From: Caryophanales bacterium
GTDB lineage: Bacteria > Bacillota > Bacilli > CAJFEE01
Direction: 5' to 3'
Assembly (NCBI GenBank): GCA_029256085.1
Contig: JAQSYP010000002.1
Location: 186,001 to 250,000, forward strand
DNA: 64,000 bases
This document shows positions 27,208-35,860 of the stretch, piece after piece. The translations under genes were made by a program, and so were the position numbers. The notes beneath the pieces were generated by a model. It made no database searches. It saw only the letters and a list, made by a program, of their open reading frames with translations, and was not told the origin of the DNA. Every line of letters starts with the position of its first letter. Position 1 is the stretch's first letter.

Positions 27208-28218
27208 ATGCCGAAGTTATTTTCAAGTTTTAAGATTAAAAATTTAGAATTAAAAAATAGAATTGTTATGGCACCTATGTGTATGTATTCTGCTGTAGGC
27301 GATGGAATTGCTAATGATTGGCACTTTGTACACTATGCTACAAGAGCTGTCGGCGGAGTTGGTTTAATCATTTTAGAAGCTACTGGTGTTACACCTAATG
27401 GACGTATCACTAATCGAGATTTAGGAATATGGAGCGATGAACATATCCCTGGTTTAAAACGAATTGTTGACGAAGTACATAAGCATGGTTCCAAAATTGC
27501 TATTCAACTTGGACACGCTGGAAGAAAGTCTGAAGTATCGGAACTTGAGAGTATTGCTCCATCACCAATCGCTTTTAATGAAAATTATCGTGTCCCTAGA
27601 GAAATGAACCTTGAGGATATTCAAAGTGCGATTAAATCATTTAAAGAAGCCGCGGGACGTGCAGTTGCAGCTGGATTTGATGCTATTGAGATTCATGGGG
27701 CTCATGGTTATTTAATAAGTGAATTCTTATCTCCGTTAACTAATATTAGAACAGATGAGTATGGTAAAGATCGCTCAAAATTTTTAAAAGAAGTTTTACA
27801 AGAGATAAAATCAGTCTTACCGAAAGACTATCCAATAATCTTAAGGGTTTCTGCTGAAGATTATGCCTCTGCCGGAAATTATCCTGTTGATATAGCTAAA
27901 TTAATTAATGAAGTAAAAGACTCTGGCATTGATATAGTAGATGTTAGCTCAGGCGGTGTTGTTCATACAAGAATTGATGTATTTCCTGGGTATCAAATTA
28001 GTCATTCAGAGACAGTTAGACATGAAACTAAACTACCAACTATTGCAGGCGGATTAATTACAACACCATTAATGGCCGAGGAAATCCTTTGTAATAAAAG
28101 AGCTGATTTGATTTTCCTAGGTCGCGTATTATTAAGAGATCCTTATTGGACGCTTCATGCTGCTAAAGAACTTAATTATGAATTGGAATGGCCAACTCAA
28201 TACGAGAGAGGAAGATAG
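27208..28218 (+). CDS. namA: NADPH dehydrogenase, old yellow enzyme class (YqjM)
   Basis: An FMN enzyme of 336 aa that reduces activated C=C bonds of enals, enones and nitro compounds; it is linked to oxidative and xenobiotic stress. The YqjM-type redox-tuning Cys and Tyr are seen in MAPMCMYS (C25, Y27). The substrate-binding His pair is in EIHGAHGYLISEFLSP, and the C-terminal YERGR supplies the arginine finger of the partner subunit. The ATG at 27208 has AAGGAG nine bases upstream; an earlier TTG is too close to the RBS. Confidence 0.95.
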   Translation: MPKLFSSFKIKNLELKNRIVMAPMCMYSAVGDGIANDWHFVHYATRAVGGVGLIILEATGVTPNGRITNRDLGIWSDEHIPGLKRIVDEVHKHGSKIAIQLGHAGRKSEVSELESIAPSPIAFNENYRVPREMNLEDIQSAIKSFKEAAGRAVAAGFDAIEIHGAHGYLISEFLSPLTNIRTDEYGKDRSKFLKEVLQEIKSVLPKDYPIILRVSAEDYASAGNYPVDIAKLINEVKDSGIDIVDVSSGGVVHTRIDVFPGYQISHSETVRHETKLPTIAGGLITTPLMAEEILCNKRADLIFLGRVLLRDPYWTLHAAKELNYELEWPTQYERGR

Positions 28219-28240
28219 CTATTAAGGGGGCGAGAAAACC

Positions 28241-28669
28241 TTGAAATTTGAAGTATGCAAAAATCCAATTTTAGTTGTTTTATCTGTTTTAATAATACCT
28301 TTAAGTATATTAATTGTTTGCAATGCCCACCACTTAAATGAACCATTAATACCTGCGTACCTAACTATGATATTCTTTATGTTTCTAGGTGTTTATATGC
28401 TCTACGCTTTAGTAAATTCTTATATTCTTATAACTGATAACGAATTCATTTCTATCTTTGGTTTTTATAAAAAACCAATAAAATTAAGTTCTATAAAATC
28501 TGTTCGTTATACTTGGAATCCAATTTCATCCCAAGCATGGACATTCAAAAGACTTGAAATAACATTCGACGGATATAATATGTTACTTTTATCACGCCCA
28601 AAAGATAGCGAACAACTTTTTAACTTACTTGAAAAAAAATGTATGAATGCACAAATAATTAGAAGCTAA
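28241..28669 (+). CDS. Membrane protein with PH-like domain
   Basis: A 142-aa protein with two N-terminal TM helices (about 9-27 and 38-58), then a small beta-rich domain (YILITDNEFISIFGFYKKPI and KSVRYTWNP), resembling bacterial PH domains. Function unknown. The start is TTG at 28241 with AAGGGGGCGAG upstream. It follows namA by 22 bp and may be the last gene of that operon, since a terminator begins at its stop codon. Confidence 0.7.
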   Translation: MKFEVCKNPILVVLSVLIIPLSILIVCNAHHLNEPLIPAYLTMIFFMFLGVYMLYALVNSYILITDNEFISIFGFYKKPIKLSSIKSVRYTWNPISSQAWTFKRLEITFDGYNMLLLSRPKDSEQLFNLLEKKCMNAQIIRS

Positions 28670-28698
28670 TACAACTTTGTACTAGCTTCTTTATTTTT
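28661..28698 (+). terminator. Terminator after the PH-like gene
   Basis: Stem agaagcta/tagcttct, with an inner ACAA/TTGT pair, overlapping the stop codon and followed by a T-rich tract. Confidence 0.8.
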
Positions 28699-28772
28699 TG
28701 CCTTTTATTTTGTTGGATAAAATTTTTAATAACAACAAAAACTTATTATATAAAATTGTTGGAGGGATTTCT

Positions 28773-29726
28773 TTGCGTAATGGAGTAATTTGCTTAGGTG
28801 AAGCACTTATAGATTTAGTACCACAAGATAATAATAACAATCTTTATGAGAAAAATGCGGGCGGTGCGCCTGCAAACGTTGCTGTAGGACTTTCAAGACT
28901 AGGAATCAAATCTTCATTTTTAGGTATGGTTGGAGATGACAAGCTTGGTCATTTTTTAAGAGAAACGTTAAGTAATAACGGTGTAAATATATCACACATG
29001 CAAATGACAAAAGCAGCAAAAACTGGAGTGGCTCTAGTTGACATTGATGAAAATGGCGAGAGAAGTTTTGAATTCATAGTTAATCCTAGTGCTGATACTC
29101 TACTTTCAGAAGAACATATTGATGAAGCTTTTATTGAGAAAAATAAAATACTTCACTTCGGTTCTTTATCTTTAATTAACGAAAGTTCAGCTCAAGCTAC
29201 AATGTCAGCTATATCTGTAGCGAAGAAGCATGATTTATTAGTTTCATTTGACCCTAACATCAGATACAACCTATGGAAAAATGAAGAAGATGCTAGAAAT
29301 ACAATTAATTCCGTACTTGAGTATGTAGATGTACTAAAAGTTACTGATGAAGAATTATTTTTCCTAACAAATGAAAAGGAACTTACTCATGCTATAAATA
29401 AATTGGCAAACCATAAAATTGACTTAATTGCTGTTACTTATGGAAATAAAGGCAGTAAGTTATTTATTAGAGAAGGTGTTGCCGAACTCGATGCTCTTAA
29501 TGTTTCAGCTTTAGATACTACTGGAGCAGGAGATGCATATACTGCGGGGTTGCTTTATTGTGTGAATGAGCTTTTACACGGGTTAGATGGCTTGTCAGTA
29601 ACTGCAACTGAGCATATTGGACGCTTTGCGAACATTGCTGGTGCACTTTCTACCTCTTCAAAAGGTGCAATGAAAGCTTTACCAACACTTGATCAGGTTC
29701 ATAATATCTTGAGAAACCATGAATAA
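28773..29726 (+). CDS. PfkB-family carbohydrate kinase, fructokinase-like
   Basis: A 317-aa sugar kinase. It begins NGVICLGEALIDLVP, has the GGAPANVAVGLSRLG substrate loop, GMVGDDKLGHFLRETL, and the C-terminal ATP-site signature DTTGAGDAYTAGLLY with catalytic Asp. The closest functional class is fructokinase, but the exact sugar is not proven. The start is TTG at 28773 with GGAGGG six bases upstream; the longer in-frame ATG at 28698 falls within the preceding terminator and has no RBS. Confidence 0.88.
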   Translation: MRNGVICLGEALIDLVPQDNNNNLYEKNAGGAPANVAVGLSRLGIKSSFLGMVGDDKLGHFLRETLSNNGVNISHMQMTKAAKTGVALVDIDENGERSFEFIVNPSADTLLSEEHIDEAFIEKNKILHFGSLSLINESSAQATMSAISVAKKHDLLVSFDPNIRYNLWKNEEDARNTINSVLEYVDVLKVTDEELFFLTNEKELTHAINKLANHKIDLIAVTYGNKGSKLFIREGVAELDALNVSALDTTGAGDAYTAGLLYCVNELLHGLDGLSVTATEHIGRFANIAGALSTSSKGAMKALPTLDQVHNILRNHE

Positions 29727-29763
29727 AAAAGCCAAGTCTTTTAAGGAAATTATACTTTAGAAC

Positions 29764-29867
29764 TAGGCGCTCGCTTTCCGCGGGCACGGCCTCAACTTAT
29801 TTTTGCAAGTAGAACTTGCAAAAATGGATTTTCGGCTCGTGCTGTTCCCGCTGGAGTCGAGCGCCTA
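29764..29867 (+). repeat. Dispersed hairpin element, copy 1
   Basis: A 104-bp element of higher GC than its surroundings. Outer arms TAGGCGCTCG/CGAGCGCCTA are perfectly complementary, inner arms include CCGCGGG/CCCGC and GCACG/CGTGC, and a central perfect 12-bp hairpin ATTTTTGCAAGT/ACTTGCAAAAAT has a 3-nt loop. The core is nearly identical to the reverse complement of 43939-44046. It lies between the PfkB kinase and the convergent hypothetical gene. Confidence 0.85.
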
Positions 29868-29928
29868 TGCTTTCATAGCGTAAACATGTTCAAACCTAAG
29901 TTAAACAGTAATATCCATCTACTAGCCT

Positions 29929-30378
29929 TTAAATAGTTCTTCCTGTAAAGTTGCCATAAAAAATATAACACTTTCTATCCTCATCTAACTCCCTTGAATC
30001 AAGCTTAAATTCAGATAAGAAGTTACCTCTCTGTAAATAAACATAATCACAATGCAAATAATGAAGAGCTTCATCATGAGAATCTAAATCTTTGCTCTCT
30101 ATAAAATTATATATATCCTTAGAAACAACTTCTTTAAATTCTAAACCAATATGCTTATACTTTCTTTCGTCTAAACTATTAAATCCCTCTTCTTTTATAT
30201 AAATTACGTTCTCATTATTTGGCTCTTTCGAAGTAGCACTTACGATATAATTCTTACCATCCTTGTAAAAATACTCACAAGTCATTCTACAAACTAGTTC
30301 ACTTAAACTAATATCGTCATATCTCCATAATGCAGGAAAATTGCTCAAAACATCATCTAATCTATATTCTAATTTCAT
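29929..30378 (-). CDS. Hypothetical protein
   Basis: A 149-aa soluble acidic protein starting MKLEYRLDDVLSNFPALWRY with AGGAAGTG upstream. I recognise no family or motif. It is a lone minus-strand gene between two plus-strand genes. No signal peptide or TM segment is seen. The even composition, RBS and lack of overlap support a real gene. Confidence 0.6.
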   Translation of the reverse strand: MKLEYRLDDVLSNFPALWRYDDISLSELVCRMTCEYFYKDGKNYIVSATSKEPNNENVIYIKEEGFNSLDERKYKHIGLEFKEVVSKDIYNFIESKDLDSHDEALHYLHCDYVYLQRGNFLSEFKLDSRELDEDRKCYIFYGNFTGRTI

Positions 30379-30486
30379 TTTTTCACTTCCTATAGTAAAC
30401 TTTTACTTAAGCATATTATATATTACTACAAAGTAAACTATAATATATAAATTGAATAGATTTTAGTATTTCTCGGGGGGATTTAT

Positions 30487-30807
30487 TTGAAAGAGAATAA
30501 AACAAAAAAAATTGTAGGCACAGCTATTGTTGCAGCACTTTCACTTACTGCTGCAGGTTGTTCTGATGCTTCCTTACCACCTCAGCCTGAAGACCAAGAG
30601 TGTAATGAATGGGATTGGGATGATGAACTTGGTGTATGGGAATGTGATGAGTATGACTCAAACCGTTTTGGCTATTACTACTATGGTGGCATGTACTATG
30701 CAAGTAAGGCTGGACTAATAAAATCAAAGCCCTACAAAAGTTACAAAGGCTCATCGAGTTTTAAAGGCGGTTTTGGTAGTGGGTCTAAAGGTGGCTTTGG
30801 CGGCTAA
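30487..30807 (+). CDS. Small lipoprotein of the YjfM/YgiB-like cluster
   Basis: A 106-aa lipoprotein. Signal peptide with lipobox TAAGC (residues 21-25), then an acidic, Trp- and Cys-containing segment (QECNEWDWDDELGVWECDE), a Tyr-rich stretch and a Gly/Ser/Phe/Lys repeat tail (FKGGFGSGSKGGFGG). The start is TTG at 30487 behind GGGGGG. It precedes the ATP-grasp gene by 2 bp. In enterobacteria, proteins of this kind (YjfM/YgiB) stand beside the same ATP-grasp family, which is the basis for the call; sequence identity itself looks low. Confidence 0.65.
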   Translation: MKENKTKKIVGTAIVAALSLTAAGCSDASLPPQPEDQECNEWDWDDELGVWECDEYDSNRFGYYYYGGMYYASKAGLIKSKPYKSYKGSSSFKGGFGSGSKGGFGG

Positions 30808-30809
30808 TA

Positions 30810-32066
30810 ATGGTTCAAGTAAAATATAATAATAGTAGAGACTTATTTTATAATGAGATAACTGATTTCTGGCCAAATATGTACGGATCTGAATACAGTC
30901 TTTATAACCATTTACCAGTCAATGAAGACTTGATAGTAGAAATAAGAACAGCAACAAAATTACTTGGAAGTATATTTTTTAAAATCGCTAAACTAATTAG
31001 AGAGCTAGATGATGATAGTTTAATTGAACTTGGTTTTGCTAAAGAAATATTGGACTATCTTAAGTTTAAGCCTATCTTCCCTGAAACTATTATTTCAAGA
31101 TTTGATTTTGTCAATTCAACTGATGGCCTTAAACTTCTCGAGTTTAATAGTGATACTCCAACATTCATTAAGGAGTGTTATGTAATTAATAACCTTATCT
31201 GTAATCACTTTAAGGTTGAATGTCCAAACACCAGCTTCGAAAAGGAACTAAAATCTGCAGTAAATAAGGCTATTATCGAAAGCCTTAAGTACCTTAATGT
31301 GAATGATAGACCAAACATTGTTTTTACAGCTCACGAAGATAACATAGAAGATTGGTTAACCTCAAAATACATTAAAAGCCTTTGCAATTTAAATAGTGAG
31401 ATTGTAAATATCTCTGAACTTAGGGTTAATGAACATGGACTTTTTGATAATCGCGGAGAAAAAATCGATATCCTATATAGACAAACTTATCCTATAGAAT
31501 ACCTTGTTGATGATATCGATAAAAACTCAAATACAAAAGTCGGGCTTCAGTTACTAGAACTAGTTAATCAAAAAAAACTAGCGATAATAAACCCATTGAC
31601 TGCATTTACCTTACAGCCAAAAACAATTCAAGCACTAATATGGGGTTTAGCTGAACAAGGTAAGTATTTTTCAAATGAGGAAGTTAAAACCATTATGAAA
31701 TATATGTTACCAACTTATTTGGAAAATGATAATTTTATTGGCCAAATGAGCTATGTAAAAAAACCATCTCTTGGGCGAGAAGGAGATACTATAACTATTT
31801 TCAGTAAAAATAACGAGGTTATTAATAAAAATAACTATGAAACATATGAAAGTGAAATTCCTGTTTATCAGAAATACATAGAACTTCCTGAAATAGAACT
31901 TGAAACAGAAAAAGGAAAAGAGAACCTTTCATATATTTTTGGATCATTTTTAATAGCCGGTAGGCCTGGAGCAATTGGAGTCCGAGCAGGCGCTAAAATA
32001 ACCGCAAATGATTCATATTTTTTACCAATAAGCATTATAAAAAATAATAATAAAGGGGTTCAATAA
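30810..32066 (+). CDS. Glutathionylspermidine synthase-like ATP-grasp protein (YjfC/YgiC type)
   Basis: A 418-aa protein resembling the C-terminal ATP-grasp ligase domain of glutathionylspermidine synthetase, without the amidase domain. Landmarks: YGSEYSLYNHLPVNEDL, RFDFVNSTDGLKLLEFNSDTPT split by length, RQTYPIEYLVDD, VKKPSLGREGDT (phosphate/nucleotide loop) and GRPGAIGVRAG near the end. YgiC-like enzymes ligate amines or peptides, but the true substrate is not known; bacilli are not known to make glutathionylspermidine. It directly abuts both cluster partners. Confidence 0.85.
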   Translation: MVQVKYNNSRDLFYNEITDFWPNMYGSEYSLYNHLPVNEDLIVEIRTATKLLGSIFFKIAKLIRELDDDSLIELGFAKEILDYLKFKPIFPETIISRFDFVNSTDGLKLLEFNSDTPTFIKECYVINNLICNHFKVECPNTSFEKELKSAVNKAIIESLKYLNVNDRPNIVFTAHEDNIEDWLTSKYIKSLCNLNSEIVNISELRVNEHGLFDNRGEKIDILYRQTYPIEYLVDDIDKNSNTKVGLQLLELVNQKKLAIINPLTAFTLQPKTIQALIWGLAEQGKYFSNEEVKTIMKYMLPTYLENDNFIGQMSYVKKPSLGREGDTITIFSKNNEVINKNNYETYESEIPVYQKYIELPEIELETEKGKENLSYIFGSFLIAGRPGAIGVRAGAKITANDSYFLPISIIKNNNKGVQ

Positions 32067-32453
32067 ATGATAAATTTTGTAACCTATTTTGGTGTAGCAC
32101 TTATATTACTAGTAGTTGGGCTAGTCATTATGGAATTAACAACTAAGAATAAAGAATATAAACTAATATCTGAGGGTAATAAGGCAGCTAGTTACTTACT
32201 AGGTGGAAGAGTGCTTGCACTATCAATCGTCCTCTATTCTGCCCTTGCAAATGCAATTTCACTATTTGATTTAGTAATTTGGGGAAGTATCGCAGTTGTA
32301 GCGCAAATTATTGTATTTTATTTAGCTGAGTTACTAACACCCAATTTCAATGTAGTAAAAGCAATTGATGATAACAATGAAGCTGTTGGAATTTTTCTAA
32401 TGCTTCTTTCAATCGCCATTGGAGTTGTAATTGCTGGAAGTATCACCTATTAA
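32067..32453 (+). CDS. DUF350-family membrane protein (YjfL-like)
   Basis: A 128-aa protein with four TM helices arranged as two similar halves (FVTYFGVALILLVVGLVIME and GIFLMLLSIAIGVVIAGSIT at the ends). This is the DUF350 pattern, known as YjfL in enterobacteria. It begins the base after the ATP-grasp stop, so the three genes are one translational unit. It may anchor or deliver the substrate of the ligase. Function is unproven. Confidence 0.85.
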   Translation: MINFVTYFGVALILLVVGLVIMELTTKNKEYKLISEGNKAASYLLGGRVLALSIVLYSALANAISLFDLVIWGSIAVVAQIIVFYLAELLTPNFNVVKAIDDNNEAVGIFLMLLSIAIGVVIAGSITY

Positions 32454-32460
32454 TTAATTT

Positions 32461-32491
32461 TTATCCACTGAAATATTCAGTGGATTTTTTT
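32461..32491 (+). terminator. Terminator of the ATP-grasp/DUF350 operon
   Basis: A perfect 8-bp stem atccactg/cagtggat then seven T. The -35 of the next promoter starts 2 bp later. Confidence 0.88.
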
Positions 32492-32492
32492 A

Positions 32493-32555
32493 TTGACATT
32501 GTTGGTGTACTACTCATATAATACAGATATAAGGTGTATGAACTAATTAGTACAC
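32493..32555 (+). promoter_or_regulatory. Promoter and YtrA-type operator of the GntR/ABC operon
   Basis: -35 TTGACA (32493-32498), 18-bp spacer, -10 TATAAT (32517-32522). An inverted repeat GTGTACTA (32505-32512) / TAGTACAC (32548-32555) flanks the -10 and start region. This is the type of site bound by YtrA-subfamily GntR repressors, so autoregulation by the first gene is likely. Confidence 0.8.
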
Positions 32556-32583
32556 ACACTGTAAAAAAAGTGAGGTGTTACCG

Positions 32584-32952
32584 TTGGAAATAAATTTCAA
32601 CAATCGTGATCCGGTTTACTTGCAAGTCATTAGATTTTTCAAAGAACAAATTGCAACAGGCAAATTAGTAGCCGGACAAGAAATCCCATCTAGACGCGAA
32701 CTAGCAACCTTAATGAAAATTAACCCTAATACAGCACAAAAAGCTTATAAGGAAATGGAGGAGCTAAATTTGATTACGACTGAAAAGAATTTCCCTAGTA
32801 AAATAACTACTGATTCAAATTTATTAAATTCTGTACGAGATGAGCTTATCGGAGAAGCTGTTTCTGAATTCGTTAATTCAGTTAAAACAATTGGAGTCTC
32901 CTTAGATGAGCTAATTGAGGCAGTTAAACACGAATATGAAACGAATAAATAA
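32584..32952 (+). CDS. GntR-family regulator, YtrA subfamily
   Basis: About 122 aa: an N-terminal winged helix (DPVYLQVIRFFKEQIATGKL, IPSRRELATLMKINPNTAQK) and a short C-terminal helix pair (VRDELIGEAVSEFVNSVK). This is the YtrA subfamily, which regulates ABC transporter operons in response to cell-envelope stress. The TTG at 32584 has GAGGTG six bases upstream; a GTG at 32575 is inside that RBS. It is the first gene of a four-gene operon and the likely autorepressor through the inverted repeat at 32505-32555. Confidence 0.9.
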   Translation: MEINFNNRDPVYLQVIRFFKEQIATGKLVAGQEIPSRRELATLMKINPNTAQKAYKEMEELNLITTEKNFPSKITTDSNLLNSVRDELIGEAVSEFVNSVKTIGVSLDELIEAVKHEYETNK

Positions 32953-32966
32953 AGGAGTGAATCCTA

Positions 32967-33656
32967 GTGATACAATTACAAAATGTTTGTAAGAAATATG
33001 GTAGAAAACAAGTCTTAAAAGATGTTACCTTCACTGCTAATAAAGGTGAAATCACTTGTTTAATCGGTATAAACGGTGTAGGTAAATCAACTACCCTTAA
33101 AGCAATAATGGGACTAACACCTATTAATAAAGGGTCTATTCTTATAAACGGAGAAAAACTAAAAGCAGAAACGTTTAACAAATTAACATTCATCCCTGAT
33201 GCTCCAATTACATTACCATATATGACAATTAGAGAAACAATGGATTTTATGAGTGATTACTATGAAACATGGAACGAAGACCGTGCACTGGAACTACTAA
33301 AATTTTTCAAACTAAATGAAGATGATAAAATTTCAACTTTGTCTAAAGGTAACAACGCCAAAATTAACTTATTACTCGGTTTATCTTTAGACGTAGACTT
33401 TGTTTTAATGGATGAGCCATTTTCAGGAATTGATATGTTCAGTCGTGAGCAAATTGCTAATGTCTTTACAAGTCATCTTATCGAAGATAGAGGCGTAATC
33501 ATTACTACGCATGAAATTAATGATATCGAACATTTAATAGATAAAGCAGTACTAATAGAAAATGGTACTGTAATCAAAGAATTCTATACTGAAGAAGTCC
33601 GCAATAACGAAGGAAAATCAGTAATAGATGTTTTAAGAGAGGTGTATAATTCATGA
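32967..33656 (+). CDS. ABC transporter ATP-binding protein (YtrB-like)
   Basis: A 229-aa ATPase with Walker A GINGVGKST, Walker B VLMDEPFSGID and H-loop IITTHE. The signature is STLSKGNNAK, a divergent form usual in YtrB-like and bacitracin-type subunits. The start is GTG at 32967 with AAGGAG upstream. It overlaps the permease gene by ATGA. It energises the neighbouring permease. Confidence 0.93.
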   Translation: MIQLQNVCKKYGRKQVLKDVTFTANKGEITCLIGINGVGKSTTLKAIMGLTPINKGSILINGEKLKAETFNKLTFIPDAPITLPYMTIRETMDFMSDYYETWNEDRALELLKFFKLNEDDKISTLSKGNNAKINLLLGLSLDVDFVLMDEPFSGIDMFSREQIANVFTSHLIEDRGVIITTHEINDIEHLIDKAVLIENGTVIKEFYTEEVRNNEGKSVIDVLREVYNS

Positions 33657-34477
33657 TTCAATTCATAAGATTATTAAACTTTGAATTAAGTAGGTTTAGT
33701 AAAATTTTTCTAGGGTTGATTAGTTTAGTATTTGTTTCTCAAGCTGGTGGAATGATTAGCTATTGTTACAAACATTTAAATAATTTAAAAACTACTTCTG
33801 ATAGCGTAAAATCTACTGCGCCTGGTATGACACCTACAGAATATAAATTAGATATAATTTACGGCATTTCAAACTTTTTCTTCTATGCGCCAATCGCAGT
33901 GGGAGTTACTGTTATTACTCTATATATATTTTTCATTTGGTATAGGGATTGGTTCTCAAAAAATACTTTTATATATCGATTACTAATGCTACCTATGAAA
34001 AGAAGTTATCTATTCTTCGCAAAAGCATTGACGATTTTACTATATACACTTGGATTAGTAGCATTCCAGATTATTAATCTTCATTTCCTTAAATTCATTT
34101 TTGACAGTTTGATACCTGAAGCAGAGCGACGTACTACTGGTGTAATAGATTTAATCAATACAAATGTTTATTTAAGAATGATAATCCCAAGTACTCTAGA
34201 TGCGTTTGTAATATATTACTTTATTGGTTTTTGTATTGTAATTGCATTATTTACAGCAATTCTTATTGAAAGAAGTTACCGATTAAAAGGCTTCTTTGGT
34301 GCAATCGTGTACTGTGTAATATTAATAGCAAGTGTTATCGTAACAATTATTTTTTCAGACGGGGCAATGCTCTTCCCAAGTGATATTATGGTAATTGTAA
34401 TAATTTTAATTTCGCTATTAGCTACAGCTTCTTTCTTCTTAAGTAATTACTTATTGAATAAGAAGATAACAGTGTAA
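33653..34477 (+). CDS. ABC transporter membrane subunit
   Basis: A 274-aa protein with about six TM helices (about 15-32, 78-98, 120-142, 175-200, 210-232 and 240-262) and no extracytoplasmic domain of note. No named family is certain; by position it is the permease of the YtrB-like ATPase. In related operons such pumps respond to cell-wall antibiotics. Confidence 0.85.
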   Translation: MIQFIRLLNFELSRFSKIFLGLISLVFVSQAGGMISYCYKHLNNLKTTSDSVKSTAPGMTPTEYKLDIIYGISNFFFYAPIAVGVTVITLYIFFIWYRDWFSKNTFIYRLLMLPMKRSYLFFAKALTILLYTLGLVAFQIINLHFLKFIFDSLIPEAERRTTGVIDLINTNVYLRMIIPSTLDAFVIYYFIGFCIVIALFTAILIERSYRLKGFFGAIVYCVILIASVIVTIIFSDGAMLFPSDIMVIVIILISLLATASFFLSNYLLNKKITV

Positions 34478-34492
34478 GGGAGTGATTTGAAA

Positions 34493-35707
34493 ATGAAGAA
34501 ATTAAAAACTTTATTAATAATATGTATTTCAATAGTTTTAGTTTTCACTATTTATTATGGAACATTAATTTCCAAAGTTTCATCAGCAGCACAGTTTGAA
34601 TTAGAACAAATTTCTGGTGATAAAAGTGAAGTTGAAGATTTATTATTTTATGGTTCTAATCAAACTATTTTTAATAGTGAATTTATCGTAAATGCTAAAG
34701 GTGAAAACTTATTTAATAGTATGAGTTACTTTGAAAAGTTAAATAGTAGATATTATATTGATAATAATATTTTTCTACTATATAAAGAACATCGTAATTT
34801 TATGCGAGGCAAAACGAATAGAAATAGTTTTTACGAAGATCAAAAGGAATTAGTATCTGTTGTTTCAGATCCTAGATACTTTGATAAAGAAAACATCGAA
34901 TTTACGATTGAAATTTTAAATAAGAAGTCTGAAAATAAAGAACAGTATACTTTCTCATTAAAGAATGATAAACAATCTAACTACATTGATATTATTGATG
35001 TACAAAAACGCGATGGTAAAGTATATACTATGATCCAAAAACATGAAGTTCAAATGCTGGAATATGCGGAAATTGGATTCTTTGATAATTTTGACTATTT
35101 TTTAGTAACGTTTGATATTGAAAAAAATAGTATTGATATTGAAGAAAAATTATTTGATAGTACTGTAGTAAACAAAAAAATCAGTACGTATATGAAAGTT
35201 GATGAATTAAATCTAAACGCTGCTTCCCGCTACTTCATAATGGTTAAAACAACAATGGAGAGAGTTAAGGAAGGCCAAGGCGATGGGTTAATAGATAAAG
35301 ATGTGGCAAAGGAATTTGTTATATACGATTATGAAAATAAGAAACTATTGAGCAATTCAATAGATCTAATGAAGTATCCAAATTATAATACGATGTACTA
35401 CTCTGAAAATGAAATCTTTATCCAAATCGCTAGTGGTACCGAGCATAAATTTATAATTTTAGATACCATTTCTGGGAAGATTATGAATGAAGTTGACTTG
35501 AATATACCATTGGAAAGTAATCTACATTTATCAAATCTTGAAGATCATAAACTTTTTACACTAACAAGCAAAATGAAAGAGACGGGCCCTTCAGATTATG
35601 AATTATTTGTAACTGATATTATCACTGGCAAGCAATTATACCACGGAAAATTCAATACTGAAGGAAATAATAATATGATGATAAACCGCGTTTTCTTACA
35701 AAAGTAG
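34493..35707 (+). CDS. Hypothetical extracytoplasmic protein of the YtrA-like operon
   Basis: A 404-aa protein with an N-terminal signal anchor (KTLLIICISIVLVFTIYYGT) and a long beta-rich extracytoplasmic part (FELEQISGDKSEVEDLLFYG, then FVIYDYENKKLLSNSIDLM and FIILDTISGKI). It has the look of a beta-propeller-like domain but no repeat I can name. Probably works with the ABC transporter, as the last gene of the operon. The ATG at 34493 is preferred over the TTG two codons upstream; both follow AAGGGAGTGAT. Confidence 0.75.
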   Translation: MKKLKTLLIICISIVLVFTIYYGTLISKVSSAAQFELEQISGDKSEVEDLLFYGSNQTIFNSEFIVNAKGENLFNSMSYFEKLNSRYYIDNNIFLLYKEHRNFMRGKTNRNSFYEDQKELVSVVSDPRYFDKENIEFTIEILNKKSENKEQYTFSLKNDKQSNYIDIIDVQKRDGKVYTMIQKHEVQMLEYAEIGFFDNFDYFLVTFDIEKNSIDIEEKLFDSTVVNKKISTYMKVDELNLNAASRYFIMVKTTMERVKEGQGDGLIDKDVAKEFVIYDYENKKLLSNSIDLMKYPNYNTMYYSENEIFIQIASGTEHKFIILDTISGKIMNEVDLNIPLESNLHLSNLEDHKLFTLTSKMKETGPSDYELFVTDIITGKQLYHGKFNTEGNNNMMINRVFLQK

Positions 35708-35715
35708 TTATTTAG

Positions 35716-35760
35716 GTCCTTTATAAATGCATGTTTATGCATTTGTAAAGGGCTTTTTGT
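35716..35760 (+). terminator. Terminator of the YtrA-like operon
   Basis: A 15-bp stem cctttataaatgcat with its partner (one wobble) and CTTTTTG after. TTCGACA of array F begins 4 bp further. Confidence 0.82.
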
Positions 35761-35823
35761 TTATTCGACAAACTAGTTGATAGATAGAATTGAAAGTTTG
35801 ATCGATAGAAATGACTAAAGGTT
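35761..35823 (-). repeat. Array F: three 21-bp units, last unit carrying TGTCGAA
   Basis: Read on the minus strand, TTCTATC followed by ATCAA recurs 21 bp apart (plus-strand gatagaa at 35783 and 35804), and the last unit holds TTTGTCGAATAA (plus-strand TTCGACA 35764-35770). It lies between two convergent terminators. Orientation is opposite to arrays A, B and D, which matches the opposite orientation of the adjacent gene end. Confidence 0.7.
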
Positions 35824-35832
35824 AAAATGAAC

Positions 35833-35860
35833 AAAAAAAACGACTCAAATGAGCCGTTTT
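35833..35860 (-). terminator. Terminator of the 158-aa lipoprotein gene
   Basis: Stem aaacgactc/gagccgttt (one wobble) with eight T on the minus strand. Confidence 0.85.
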
